This document shows, one piece after another, positions 40,662 to 48,783 of a stretch of 64,000 nt of DNA (positions within the stretch are counted from its first letter, which is position 1; each line of letters opens with the position of its first letter). The DNA comes from Acidobacteriota bacterium (GTDB lineage: Bacteria; Acidobacteriota; Terriglobia; Terriglobales; Acidobacteriaceae). A program made the position numbers and the translations under genes. The notes below the pieces were generated by a model, which made no database searches, had not been told where the DNA came from, and saw only the letters and a program-made list of their open reading frames with translations. Location of the stretch: the NCBI GenBank assembly GCA_021780315.1, contig JAJXYY010000047.1:62001-126000 (forward strand), written 5' to 3'.

Positions 40662-41798
40662 ATGATAAAAATTGCGCTCTCCTGCGCGATGTGCCATGTT
40701 GCACTCGCCCAGGAGAAATCGCCCCCTAAGCCCCCTGTCTACGTTTTGGCGATCTCCGGAGAAGATCCGATAGCCGCCAACCTGCCATCCCCCATGCTTG
40801 AAGGCGCGATAGGTTGCACCGCAGATGGATCACTCGTCGTCAACTCAATCCTGGAAAGCGATCCAACAAAACCTGTACCGTTCAACACCCCAGAACTCCT
40901 CTCGACCATATCGACCGCTGGCAAGGTAAACACCTTCAACCTCTCCGCGATCTCAGACGTACAAGGCTTCTCAGACGCTCGATCCTACGACGTAGGAGAC
41001 CATGACGTTGACTTCCTTATCTATGGCACAAGAAAACAGTCCCCCCTGAATGCAAGCGTTGATGCAAGCATCCAAACACCGCTAAAGAGCCAATGGTTTG
41101 TCGCTCAATTTGATCGTCAAGGCATCTACCACGGATCCACAGAGCTTGCTCTACCACAATTGGCACCACAAAAATTAGCAGCATCCGATAGCGGTGATTT
41201 CCTCGTCTTTGGTATTGATGAAGCTAACCATGAAGCCAAACTCATTCGATATGCGCCAATCGGTCAAGAAATCTTCTACTATCAACCCGACACAGACTTC
41301 GCGAAAAAAAACGACACCCTTCCTTCCGCATTTGCAAAGGGAAGTAATCCAGATAAAGACAGAGTGAGTCTCTCAAAACTACAGGGAGCCATACAGTTCT
41401 CTCAGTTTGTCCACTTCAAAGACTCAATTTTTTTACTCCAGATGAACGCCAATTCACCGCTGTTCCAGGTATTTGCAAACGGCTCCATCCGGACAGTCCA
41501 TCTACCGGCTCTAGCAGGTTTCAGTGCTTACTCGATCGTTCCGTCCGATGACCTGCTCTACATTCGGTATCGTCGAGTGGGCACCAACACCGGACGTGGC
41601 GAAGACGGCCTCATCCTTGAACTCAATCCAGACACAGGTGACATCCTGCGTCGAATCCGTCCCGGCGACTTCACCATCTGGGACGCCGCCTGTGTGCATC
41701 GTGGTGTCTTCCGCATCGTTAAGTTGAAGGGCGAGCGTACCTTTCAGATCTTCCAGGCAGCACCAGCGACGGAAGCAGGCAACCCAAAAACTCCATAG
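40662..41798 (+). CDS. Secreted protein of unknown function (AT-richer region)
   Basis: 378 residues. A short signal peptide (MIKIALSCAMCHVALAQ) then a Pro/Lys stretch. The body carries repeated strand-like phrases (GCTADGSLVVNSIL, LIYGTRKQS, WFVAQFDRQGIYHG, FLVFGIDEANHEAKLIRY, YSIVPSDDLLYIRYR, GLILELNPDTGDILRRIRPG), compatible with a beta-propeller. It starts 38 bases after the Cys-containing gene in the same AT-richer patch, so the two are probably co-transcribed. A GTG 18 bases upstream is an alternative start. The last part (from about 41600) becomes more GC-rich. Confidence 0.7.
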   Translation: MIKIALSCAMCHVALAQEKSPPKPPVYVLAISGEDPIAANLPSPMLEGAIGCTADGSLVVNSILESDPTKPVPFNTPELLSTISTAGKVNTFNLSAISDVQGFSDARSYDVGDHDVDFLIYGTRKQSPLNASVDASIQTPLKSQWFVAQFDRQGIYHGSTELALPQLAPQKLAASDSGDFLVFGIDEANHEAKLIRYAPIGQEIFYYQPDTDFAKKNDTLPSAFAKGSNPDKDRVSLSKLQGAIQFSQFVHFKDSIFLLQMNANSPLFQVFANGSIRTVHLPALAGFSAYSIVPSDDLLYIRYRRVGTNTGRGEDGLILELNPDTGDILRRIRPGDFTIWDAACVHRGVFRIVKLKGERTFQIFQAAPATEAGNPKTP

Positions 41799-41854
41799 GA
41801 CGCAGCACTTCGCCACTGCAAAACCAGACTGTTCCTACAGACCCAAATTGCTTA

Positions 41855-41883
41855 AACAGAAATGGCTGCCATCATGGCAGCCA
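41855..41883 (-). terminator. Hairpin terminator between convergent genes
   Basis: Perfect 9-bp stem TGGCTGCCA / TGGCAGCCA with a TCA loop (41863-41883). On the minus strand TTTCTGTTTAAG follows. It is 21 bases past the stop of the SYLF-domain gene. Confidence 0.7.
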
Positions 41884-41904
41884 GTTCCATCACACCGTCG
41901 AAAA

Positions 41905-42609
41905 CTAGTCAGACTTAGCCTTCGAGATCACAAAATACTTCGCCACCGTCCGCACAAACGGACGAGCCATCATCGGCGTAGCAACATTGCCCTTCAGCAC
42001 ATCCGTATAAGGAATGTTCGCGCCATACACCGTGCGCGTATCGTCCTCATTCTGCGACAGTACCGTACCATCCAGGTTGATTCCCGCAAACAAACCCTTG
42101 CTGCGCGAATACGTCAGAAACTCTGCATTCAGCTTCCAGTCGGTTCCAGCCTGAGCATTGCGCCCCACCGGTCCAGCCGACGCCGCTGCATCCGCACCAA
42201 TCTTGAACTTGTTCTTCAACATGTCCTGCAAACCCTGATCGTTCATCGCGACCAGCACCAGATCCGTCTCCTGCCCGCCAATCTGGAATCCAAAGCTGCC
42301 ACCCGCTAGTTGCACAAACACCGGTGCACTCCAGCCCTTGGGCGTACGGCACGTCGCTGCGCCTTGACCATACTGCGCGCCAACTACAAACGCAGCCTTC
42401 TTGTAGCTCGGTACCACCACAACGCACGAAGCACCCGCCAGAATCCCCTCAGGAATACCCTTGTCCGGCGTAGACATGATCTGGTTGATCACCGTCTGTG
42501 CTGCCGTCAAACGCTCCGCCAACTTCGTCTTGTCCGTCTCGCCAAACCCCGAAACCGACGTCGCCATCAACGCCACGCCACATGCAACCACTGCTATCCG
42601 CTTAATCAT
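41905..42609 (-). CDS. Secreted SYLF-domain (Ysc84-like) lipid-binding protein
   Basis: 234 residues. A signal peptide (MIKRIAVVACGVALMATSVS) is followed by the SYLF/DUF500 domain: AERLTAAQTVINQIMSTPDKGIP, CVVVVPSYKKAAFVVGAQYGQG, WSAPVFVQLAGGSFGFQIGGQETDLVLVAMN, FKIGADAAASAGPVGR, FLTYSRSKGLFAGINLDGTVL. This domain binds phosphoinositides in eukaryotes; in bacteria the role is unknown. GGGAGAGTTTG before the ATG is the RBS. A terminator hairpin follows. Confidence 0.9.
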   Translation of the reverse strand: MIKRIAVVACGVALMATSVSGFGETDKTKLAERLTAAQTVINQIMSTPDKGIPEGILAGASCVVVVPSYKKAAFVVGAQYGQGAATCRTPKGWSAPVFVQLAGGSFGFQIGGQETDLVLVAMNDQGLQDMLKNKFKIGADAAASAGPVGRNAQAGTDWKLNAEFLTYSRSKGLFAGINLDGTVLSQNEDDTRTVYGANIPYTDVLKGNVATPMMARPFVRTVAKYFVISKAKSD

Positions 42610-42798
42610 TCAAACTCTCCCGTACTGAAACTACAAAATCATACTGCCTGCAACATCGAATTCAGACCCGATGCCGTCAAGCACAACTTCCTGCAACACT
42701 TCATAGGATGGACGTTACCCCACCGGAGTTGCTTGCCACCCATCCGCCAACCCGCACCCACTCCATCAACACCACCGAAACCCACCACCCCAACCACC

Positions 42799-42856
42799 AA
42801 AAAATGAGGGCTATATCCAACGAAACAGGCGAGCCTGAAGCGTTGGATACAGCCCT
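42799..42856 (-). terminator. Large terminator hairpin downstream of the LuxR-type regulator
   Basis: Outer 16-bp stem with one G-U (AGGGCTATATCCAACG with CGTTGGATACAGCCCT) and an inner CAGGC/GCCTG stem. On the minus strand a T6 tract follows. It lies 117 bases past the regulator's stop, with other palindromes between. Confidence 0.7.
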
Positions 42857-42917
42857 TCTCCCAGGTCTGTATTGCTCCTTCACTTTGCCTCACCTCGAAC
42901 AACCCCACAACGGTACT

Positions 42918-42933
42918 AAGGTATATATACCTT
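42918..42933. promoter_or_regulatory. Perfect 16-base palindrome
   Basis: AAGGTATATATACCTT, symmetric over its full length. It could be an operator or a small cruciform; no gene start lies within 40 bases on either strand. Confidence 0.4.
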
Positions 42934-42943
42934 TGGACGATTA

Positions 42944-42965
42944 CTGTTTACTAAAAAGTAAACAG
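42944..42965 (-). terminator. Hairpin just after the LuxR-type regulator stop
   Basis: Perfect 9-bp stem CTGTTTACT / AGTAAACAG, AAAA loop, 8 bases past the stop. No T tract outside the stem, so it may be an mRNA 3'-end stabiliser. Confidence 0.45.
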
Positions 42966-42973
42966 CGGATCCC

Positions 42974-43654
42974 CTACTTCGGCACCAGATTCCGGTTCAC
43001 CGCCTCCATCGTCAGCGCAATCCGGTTCGGCACGCCCACCTTCCGCATCAACCGTCCCACATGGCTCTTCACCGCGCCAGGGTCCACCCCCAGCACCACC
43101 GCAATCTCACGGTTGGATCGCCCCGCCACCAGCAACCGAAGCACCTGCCCCTCGCGCTCCGTAATATGCGGAGCACCCACCACCCCGCTCGGCCCCGCAG
43201 CCTCCTGCGTCGACTCCAGCAGCCTCGCCATCACCTTCCGAGGCGCCCACAGCGAGCCGTCTGCCACCACCTCAATGGCCATACGGACCTCGCTCTCCTT
43301 CGCCCCATGCGCCAGATATCCCTTGGCCCCCGCCGCAATCACCCGCTGCACATACTCGTGATCCGTCTCCAACCCCAGCACAATCACCTTCAACCGCCGG
43401 TGCGTCCGCCGAAACGTCGCCAACAACTCAAACAGATACTCCGTGCAACTGGAGTCGATCATCACCATCGACAACCCGGCCTCCTCCAGCGTCCCCGCCA
43501 GCGTCAGCAGAACAATCTCCACCGACTGACCATCCTGAAAGATCGTCTGCAGCCCCAGTATCCGCAGCGGATCGGTCGCCACCAAACCGACCCGCAGTAC
43601 TCCATCCACAGCATTGGTCTTCATCGTGTCAGGAGCCCTTCCAGTTCTCAACAT
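42974..43654 (-). CDS. LuxR-type response regulator
   Basis: 226 residues. A receiver-like domain (RVGLVATDPLRILGLQTIF, putative acceptor in LSMVMIDSSC, KVIVLGLETDHEYVQRVIAAGAKGYL) precedes a LuxR helix-turn-helix (ITEREGQVLRLLVAGRSNREIAVVLGVDPGAVKSHVGRLMRKVGV). The acidic pocket has a single Asp (ATDP) where two acidic residues are usual, and the switch region reads AHGAK, so phosphorylation may be altered. The start is uncertain: ATG at 43654 or ATG at 43624 (MKTNAVDG). No histidine kinase is adjacent. Several palindromes follow the stop. Confidence 0.85.
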   Translation of the reverse strand: MLRTGRAPDTMKTNAVDGVLRVGLVATDPLRILGLQTIFQDGQSVEIVLLTLAGTLEEAGLSMVMIDSSCTEYLFELLATFRRTHRRLKVIVLGLETDHEYVQRVIAAGAKGYLAHGAKESEVRMAIEVVADGSLWAPRKVMARLLESTQEAAGPSGVVGAPHITEREGQVLRLLVAGRSNREIAVVLGVDPGAVKSHVGRLMRKVGVPNRIALTMEAVNRNLVPK

Positions 43655-43708
43655 GGCTCACAACTCTCACTACGCACTACGTCCGCAACCCGTTCCAAAT
43701 CATCGGAA

Positions 43709-44263
43709 CTACAGCTTCGGCAATACAATCCCCTGCTGGTTTTGATACTTGCCCTTCCGGTCCGCGTAGCTGACCTCGCACACCTCGTCCGACTGGAAAA
43801 ACAGTATCTGGCACAGCCCTTCATTCGCATAAATCCGTGCCGGCAGCGGCGTCGTGTTCGAGATCTCCAACGTCACAAATCCCTCCCACTCCGGCTCAAA
43901 CGGCGTCACGTTCACAATAATCCCGCACCGCGCATACGTCGATTTTCCAACACAGATCGTCAGCACATCCCGGGGAATCTTGAAATACTCAATCGACCGC
44001 GCCAACGCAAACGAATTCGGCGGAACAATCACGCTGTCAGCCTGCACCGTCACAAACGACCGCTCATCAAACGCCTTCGGATCGATAATCGCGCTGTTCA
44101 CATTCGTGAATATCTTGAACTCATCCGACACCCGCAGATCATACCCATACGACGAAAGGCCATACGAAATCACGCCTTCCCGCACCTGCTTCTCGCTAAA
44201 AGGCGAAATCATCCCATGATTGACTGCCTGTTCCCGTATCCAACGATCACTCTTGATTGCCAC
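43709..44263 (-). CDS. dcd: dCTP deaminase
   Basis: 184 residues. Deaminates dCTP to dUTP for thymidylate synthesis (some members also dephosphorylate). Motifs: [85 protein letters not shown] (catalytic Glu region) and [17 protein letters not shown]. The start is GTG at 44263, with GGAAGGGAAG upstream; an ATG at 44311 would add a non-family tail. Confidence 0.95.
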   Translation of the reverse strand: MAIKSDRWIREQAVNHGMISPFSEKQVREGVISYGLSSYGYDLRVSDEFKIFTNVNSAIIDPKAFDERSFVTVQADSVIVPPNSFALARSIEYFKIPRDVLTICVGKSTYARCGIIVNVTPFEPEWEGFVTLEISNTTPLPARIYANEGLCQILFFQSDEVCEVSYADRKGKYQNQQGIVLPKL

Positions 44264-44390
44264 GCGCTTACTTCCCTTCCGTCCACCAGGTCGTTCCCAA
44301 CAACGCACCAAAACAGCGTCATTCCAGCCCCGACTTCCGCTAAAATGTGGCCTCTGTTGAGTTTCACCATCTTACGGGAGCGGTCTGGCG

Positions 44391-44419
44391 TTGACAATCT
44401 CCCCCCGACTTTCTACTAT
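44391..44419 (+). promoter_or_regulatory. Sigma-70-type promoter of the HU gene
   Basis: TTGACA (44391-44396), a 17-base spacer and TACTAT (44414-44419). This is the best consensus promoter in the window and lies about 70 bases before the HU ATG, giving a normal leader. Confidence 0.8.
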
Positions 44420-44491
44420 CGGCTCAACATCCCAGGATTTTCTTCACACTGGCTAAACTAATAAAAATACTGCCCAAGGACGGCGACCCAA

Positions 44492-44761
44492 ATGATTAAG
44501 CAGGATCTGATACAGCGGGTTGTAGAACGTACCGGATTGCCCAGAACCAAAGCAGAGGCAGCCGTTGACGCCATCTTCGACAGCATGAAGCAGACGCTCG
44601 TTGCCGGGGATCGCATCGAGCTGCGTGGCTTCGGCGTCTTCACCGTCAAGCCGAGAAAAACCGGCATCGGACGAAATCCTCGCACCGGAGCAGAAGTCAC
44701 CATCGCCCCCGGTAAGGCCGTCCGCTTCAAACCCGGTAAAGAGCTCCACCTGCTCAACTAG
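44492..44761 (+). CDS. HU-family DNA-binding protein
   Basis: 89 residues. Nucleoid protein with the complete HU/IHF fold: MIKQDLIQRVVERTGLPRTK, AEAAVDAIFDSMKQTLVAGD, RIELRGFGVFTVKPR, and the DNA-intercalating arm GRNPRTGAEVTIAPGKAVRF. An upstream consensus promoter suits its usual high expression. It converges on priA after 48 bases. Confidence 0.95.
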   Translation: MIKQDLIQRVVERTGLPRTKAEAAVDAIFDSMKQTLVAGDRIELRGFGVFTVKPRKTGIGRNPRTGAEVTIAPGKAVRFKPGKELHLLN

Positions 44762-44809
44762 GGCGCTTCGGGCACCTCGCCTCAGCACCACGCCATACCT
44801 CTGCCCGCG

Positions 44810-47479
44810 TTACATCAGGTGGACCGCATCCACGTCCACCACCAACCCGCGGCGAGGTATCCCCTGTGCCTCCGCATGCCGCAGCATTCCCCGCAGCACC
44901 GCCCCCAGCACCTGTCGCTTCTCCGCCTTCAGCACGAAGTGGTACCGGTAGATCCGCTTCAGCCGCACCAGCGGAGCCGCCGCCGGCCCCAGCACCCGCA
45001 CCTTCTCCAGCCGCTGCTGCTCAAACCACCGCCCCAGCACCCCCGACCAACCCGTCGCCTCCTCCAGCTTCTCGCTCTGCACCACCACATTCGCCAGCAC
45101 CGCATACGGCGGATAGTGCATCCACCGCCGGTACTGCAACTCCTTCCCCACAAACCCCACATAGTCATGCTCCGCCGCAAACTTCACCGCATAGTGGTCC
45201 GGATGGTACGTCTGCACCAGCACCTTCCCCGGCAACTCCCCACGCCCCGCCCGCCCCGACACCTGCGTCAGCAACTGGAACACCCGCTCCGCCGCCCGAA
45301 AATCCGGCAGCCCCAGCGCAAAGTCCGCACCCACCACCCCCACCAGCGTCACCCCATGGATGTCATGTCCCTTGGCAATCATCTGCGTCCCCACCAGCAG
45401 GTTGATCTCCCCGGCGTGCAACCGCGTCAGTAGCCGCTCCATATCGCTCCGCCCCCGCACCGTATCTCGGTCCATCCGCCCAATCCTCGCCCCCGGAAAT
45501 ATCTCCTGCAGCCGCTCCTCCCCCTGCTGCGAACCCGCCCCCAGGTAGTACAAATGCTCGCTCCCGCACTTCGGACATACCGTCGGCACATTCCTTTTGT
45601 AACCACAATAGTGACATTCCAGCCGCTGCCCCGGCCGCGCAATATCGTCGCTCTGCGACGCCGCCTTGTGGTACGTCATCGAGATCGCACAGTTCTCGCA
45701 CTCAATCTTCTCCCCACACCCCCGGCACATCACCACAAACGAGTAGCCCCGCCTGTTCAGCAGCACAATCGCCTGCTCGCCCCCGTTCTTCGACACCCGG
45801 TCAATCGTCGCCTGCACCTCCTCCACCAGCCGCCGCGAAAACAGCTCTTCCTTCCCCACCGCCTGGAACTCCGCCCGCATATCCACCAGCTCCACCTTCG
45901 GCAGCGGACGGTTCGCCACCCGCGTCAGCAGCTCAATCCGCGCATACCGCCCCTTCTCCGCATTCGCCCAGCTCTCCAGGCTCGGCGTAGCCGAACCCAG
46001 CACCACCACCGCCTCATGGAACTTCGCCCGCATCACCGCCACATCCCGACCGTGATACCGCGGCGTCTCCTCCTGCTTGTAGCTGCTGTCATGCTCTTCA
46101 TCCACCACAATCAGTCCCAGGTTCACCATCGGAGCGAACACCGCCGACCGCGTCCCCACCACCACCCGCGCCTCGCCTCGCCGTATCCGGTGCCACTGCT
46201 CCGCCCGCTCATCCGGCGTCAACTGCGAGTGCAGCAGCGCCACCTCATCCCCAAACGCCGCCACCATCTGACCCACCATCGCAGGTGTCAGCCCAATCTC
46301 CGGAACCAGCAGCAGCGAACTCTTCCCCGCCGCCAGCGCCCGCTGCATCGCCGCAAAGTACACCGTCGTCTTGCCCGATCCCGTCACCCCATACAGCAGA
46401 TGCGGACGAAATCCTCCCTTCGTCAGCGCCGCCGCAATCGTCCCCACCGCCTCCATCTGCGCCTCGTTCAACGCATGTTCGTGCGCGCTCTTCTTCCCAC
46501 TCCCCAGACCATCTGCCGACCCCACGCCCCCCATGTGGAACGCCTCCGCCACCTCTTCCACCACCACCAGCCCCCGCTTCACCAGCGTCCCCAGCGTAGA
46601 CTCAGGAACTCCCGCCTCCACCAGCGCCGCACACCGCCGCAAATCCCGCACCCGCATCCGCCCGCCCACCGCCGCCAACTCCGCCATCACCGCCAACTGA
46701 TTCGCATTCAACCGAGGCAACCGCCCCCCCCCAACCCCCAAACCCTTCCCTTCGCCCTCGCTGTGCCCTTCGCCCTCGCCCTGCCTTTCGCCTTCTACTC
46801 CCTCTTCCCTACTCCCTACTCCCTGTCTTTCTACTCCCTCTTCCCTACTCCCTACTCCCTGTCCTTCTACCCCCTGCAGCACAGCCACCTTCTCCAGCCG
46901 CCGCGCATCCCGCTCCTCCGCCAGCGCCTCCCGCACCAGCCACTTCTTCCGCACCATCCCTTCCAGCAGACTTTTCTTCACCCCCGTAGCCGACCGCAGC
47001 GCGCCCATCTTCGCCGTCTCTCCACCCTCCAGATAATTCAGCACCGCATACTCCCGGTTCTGTTCCTCCGCTGTCAGCTTCGTCCGCCGCGAACTCCCCT
47101 TCGTCGCGCCCTCGTACAACACCTTCCGTCCCGCCTCTGCAATCCGGTACACAAACTGACGCTTCACCTCCGCCGCCAGCGGCAGCATCCCCCGCAAAAC
47201 CTCCCCCAGCGGAGCCACATAGTACTCCGCAATCCACCCCGCCAGCTTCATCAACTCCTCCGGCAGCAGCGCCTCCACATCCATCACCTGCTGCACCGGC
47301 TTCACCTCCATCCCCTCCGCCGGCACATCCCCATGCACCCGCACCACCACCCCCATCAATCGCTGCCCGCCAAACGGCACCAACACCCGCGCCCCCACCA
47401 CCGGAACCACTGCCCCCACGGCATAGGTAAACATCTGGTCCAAAGGCACCGGCAAAGCCACATCGCAATACAATCCCAT
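44810..47479 (-). CDS. priA: Primosomal helicase PriA
   Basis: 889 residues, longer than usual. Replication-restart 3'-5' helicase: N-terminal 3'DNA-binding domain (VALPVPLDQMFTYAV), Walker A LYGVTGSGKTTVY, DEEHDSSYKQEE, zinc Cys motifs CRGCGEKIECENC and CHYCGYKRNVPTVCPKCG, and GTQMIAKGHDIHGVTLVGVV, SGRAGRGELPGKVLVQTYHP. Between the winged-helix part and the helicase core lies a Gly/Glu-rich insert of about 60 residues with two QGVGSREEGVE copies, encoded by heptanucleotide repeats at 46794-46875. TAAGCT ends six bases before the ATG. Confidence 0.96.
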   Translation of the reverse strand: MGLYCDVALPVPLDQMFTYAVGAVVPVVGARVLVPFGGQRLMGVVVRVHGDVPAEGMEVKPVQQVMDVEALLPEELMKLAGWIAEYYVAPLGEVLRGMLPLAAEVKRQFVYRIAEAGRKVLYEGATKGSSRRTKLTAEEQNREYAVLNYLEGGETAKMGALRSATGVKKSLLEGMVRKKWLVREALAEERDARRLEKVAVLQGVEGQGVGSREEGVERQGVGSREEGVEGERQGEGEGHSEGEGKGLGVGGGRLPRLNANQLAVMAELAAVGGRMRVRDLRRCAALVEAGVPESTLGTLVKRGLVVVEEVAEAFHMGGVGSADGLGSGKKSAHEHALNEAQMEAVGTIAAALTKGGFRPHLLYGVTGSGKTTVYFAAMQRALAAGKSSLLLVPEIGLTPAMVGQMVAAFGDEVALLHSQLTPDERAEQWHRIRRGEARVVVGTRSAVFAPMVNLGLIVVDEEHDSSYKQEETPRYHGRDVAVMRAKFHEAVVVLGSATPSLESWANAEKGRYARIELLTRVANRPLPKVELVDMRAEFQAVGKEELFSRRLVEEVQATIDRVSKNGGEQAIVLLNRRGYSFVVMCRGCGEKIECENCAISMTYHKAASQSDDIARPGQRLECHYCGYKRNVPTVCPKCGSEHLYYLGAGSQQGEERLQEIFPGARIGRMDRDTVRGRSDMERLLTRLHAGEINLLVGTQMIAKGHDIHGVTLVGVVGADFALGLPDFRAAERVFQLLTQVSGRAGRGELPGKVLVQTYHPDHYAVKFAAEHDYVGFVGKELQYRRWMHYPPYAVLANVVVQSEKLEEATGWSGVLGRWFEQQRLEKVRVLGPAAAPLVRLKRIYRYHFVLKAEKRQVLGAVLRGMLRHAEAQGIPRRGLVVDVDAVHLM
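46794..46875 (-). repeat. Heptanucleotide repeat array inserted in frame in priA
   Basis: Two nearly identical blocks of about 33 bases (46793-46825 and 46830-46862), each several GGGAGTA-type units, joined by a short spacer and followed by a G-rich tail. They encode two QGVGSREEGVE peptides in an expanded linker. The adjoining DNA to 46740 is degenerate Gly/Glu-coding repeat. Confidence 0.85.
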
Positions 47480-47485
47480 CCCACC

Positions 47486-47491
47486 AGCTTA
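47486..47491 (-). promoter_or_regulatory. -10 box of priA, leaderless arrangement
   Basis: TAAGCT followed by GGTGGG and ATG, six bases between. GGTGGG could act as an RBS only if spacing were unusually short. Confidence 0.35.
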
Positions 47492-47564
47492 CCGCCCCAC
47501 CCACCAACCACCGAAGCGCAAACGCCAGCTGGCCCAAGTCTAACTATCCCCGTACTCTGGGTGC

Positions 47565-47590
47565 CCCATGTCTCGCTTCTGAGACATGGG
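47565..47590 (+). repeat. GGGTGCCCCATG hairpin repeat
   Basis: Perfect 10-bp stem CCCATGTCTC / GAGACATGGG with loop GCTTCT. It is preceded by GGGTGC, the same opening bases as the 30-base repeat at 16.4 kb; probably another intergenic repeat type. Confidence 0.55.
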
Positions 47591-47690
47591 TTCCAAGCCC
47601 CACCCCCCACACCCGTGTCAACCCCACTCCACCCTTAACCCAAACAAAACAAACCACATCCCCCTGAACAACCAGTTACCCCCAACCCGC

Positions 47691-47869
47691 TATACTTAAA
47701 CCAGCAAACCAAAAGCCCCCCAGCCAACCGGCCAGGGGGCTTTCGCACTTAACCCCAACAGATACAAGACTTTACCAATAAAACGTTTAGTATCAAGACT
47801 TTGCCACTCAAGTCCAAGCCTAAACCCAATCGAATGAAGACTTTGACACAAAACACCCAGAGGGGGGGG
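47691..47869 (+). repeat. Structured two-copy element, copy B (candidate ncRNA or mobile repeat)
   Basis: Same order as copy A: TATACT (47691-47696); hairpin (arms 47712-47725 and 47730-47743, loop AACC) followed by TTTCGCACTT; CAAGACTTT at 47765 and 47794; GAAGACTTT at 47836; G8 at 47862-47869. Spacings between boxes are exactly 29 and 42 bases. The hairpin arms are unrelated in sequence to copy A but equal in length. Neighbouring genes on both sides are on the minus strand, so here the element cannot be a leader of a plus-strand gene. Read on the minus strand, its hairpin plus TTTTGGTTT could terminate udg transcription. Confidence 0.7.
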
Positions 47870-47898
47870 AGCCGCACCATGCATCAGCCAGCCACTCG

Positions 47899-48738
47899 CT
47901 ACCCCTTGCCCGGAGCCTTCAATCCCAACTCTGCCATCACCATCTGCAGGTCCTTCCACGCCTCGCCCTTCTGCCGCGGATCACGCAGCAGAAACGCCGG
48001 ATGGTACGTCACCGCCAGCTTTGCCCCCCGGCAGCGATGCCACTGCCCTCGTAGCGAAGCCAGCGACTGCTTCACCCCCAGCAGATACATCGCCGCCGTA
48101 GCCCCCAGCGCCACCACCACCTCAGGCTGCACGATGTCCATCTGCCGCAGCAAAAACGGATCGCACGTATTCGCCTCCACCGGCTCCGGAACCCGATTCG
48201 CCGGCGGACGGCACTTCACCACATTCGCTATGTACACTTGCTCCCGCTTCAGCCCCATCGCGTTGATCATGTTGTTCAGCAGTTGCCCCGCCTTCCCCAC
48301 AAACGGAACCCCCGACTCGTCCTCATCCGCCCCCGGTCCCTCGCCCACAAACATCAACCGCGCAGCAGCATCGCCGTCGCCAAACACCACCTTCCGCCGC
48401 CCCGCATACGCCAGCGGACACCGCGTGCAATCTCCAATCTCTTCCTGCAGCGCACGCAACGCAGCACCACGATCAGCCACCGCCACTCGGCTCGATGGCA
48501 GTGCCGCAAGATCATCAAAACTCACTAGCTTGGCGATAGGAGGCTCCAGAAAGGTAGTATCGACAACCGGCGCAGCAGCAACCACCACCGGCGCCACCGC
48601 AACCGCATCACTCGCAACCGCAACAGCAACCGCTGCCGCTGCCGCCGGAGGCTCGCCATTGCGATAGAACTCATGCACTCCCAGATCGCGGAAGTACTCC
48701 ACATACGCCCGCAACTGCTGCTCACGATCGCTTGCCAT
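47899..48738 (-). CDS. Uracil-DNA glycosylase, family 4 (Fe-S type)
   Basis: 279 residues. Removes uracil from DNA. The family 4 signature is complete: Fe-S Cys in IGDCTRCPLAY, the active-site motif FVGEGPGADEDESGVPFVGKAG, LLNNMINAMGL, VYIANVVKCRPPANRVPEPVEANTC with further Fe-S Cys, and the second catalytic His in VTYHPAFLLR. An N-terminal extension (residues 1-80) contains a low-complexity Ala/Val run, encoded by degenerate GCAACC-type repeats, and is probably a flexible linker. TAAGAT ends six bases before the ATG. It lies downstream of rpoZ and gmk. Confidence 0.93.
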   Translation of the reverse strand: MASDREQQLRAYVEYFRDLGVHEFYRNGEPPAAAAAVAVAVASDAVAVAPVVVAAAPVVDTTFLEPPIAKLVSFDDLAALPSSRVAVADRGAALRALQEEIGDCTRCPLAYAGRRKVVFGDGDAAARLMFVGEGPGADEDESGVPFVGKAGQLLNNMINAMGLKREQVYIANVVKCRPPANRVPEPVEANTCDPFLLRQMDIVQPEVVVALGATAAMYLLGVKQSLASLRGQWHRCRGAKLAVTYHPAFLLRDPRQKGEAWKDLQMVMAELGLKAPGKG

Positions 48739-48744
48739 CGCTCT

Positions 48745-48750
48745 ATCTTA
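48745..48750 (-). promoter_or_regulatory. -10 box of the uracil-DNA glycosylase gene, leaderless arrangement
   Basis: TAAGAT followed by AGAGCG and ATG, six bases between. It lies in the gap after rpoZ, so the gene may have its own promoter within the operon. Confidence 0.4.
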
Positions 48751-48783
48751 ATGCCTGCGCACGTTCCCCGGGCACACCGTCGT

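Larger units (their letters stand above)
42610..42973. other. Intergenic region with three palindromic elements
   Basis: About 360 bases between divergent SYLF and the end of the LuxR-type regulator. I see no convincing gene. It holds a large terminator hairpin (42799-42856), a perfect palindrome (42918-42933) and a second hairpin (42944-42965), all within 170 bases. Confidence 0.6.
47480..47690. other. Intergenic region upstream of priA
   Basis: No gene seen. It holds the priA -10 box and a hairpin (47565-47590, CCCATGTCTC / GAGACATGGG, loop GCTTCT) set in GGGTGCCCCATG context, a short-repeat type similar in its first bases to the 16.4-kb repeat. Confidence 0.55.

Noticed and set aside
42639..42908. 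Two overlapping minus-strand frames with hydrophobic segments near the palindromes
   Set aside because: They overlap the terminator hairpin, use no RBS and read like random Gly/Trp-rich sequence.
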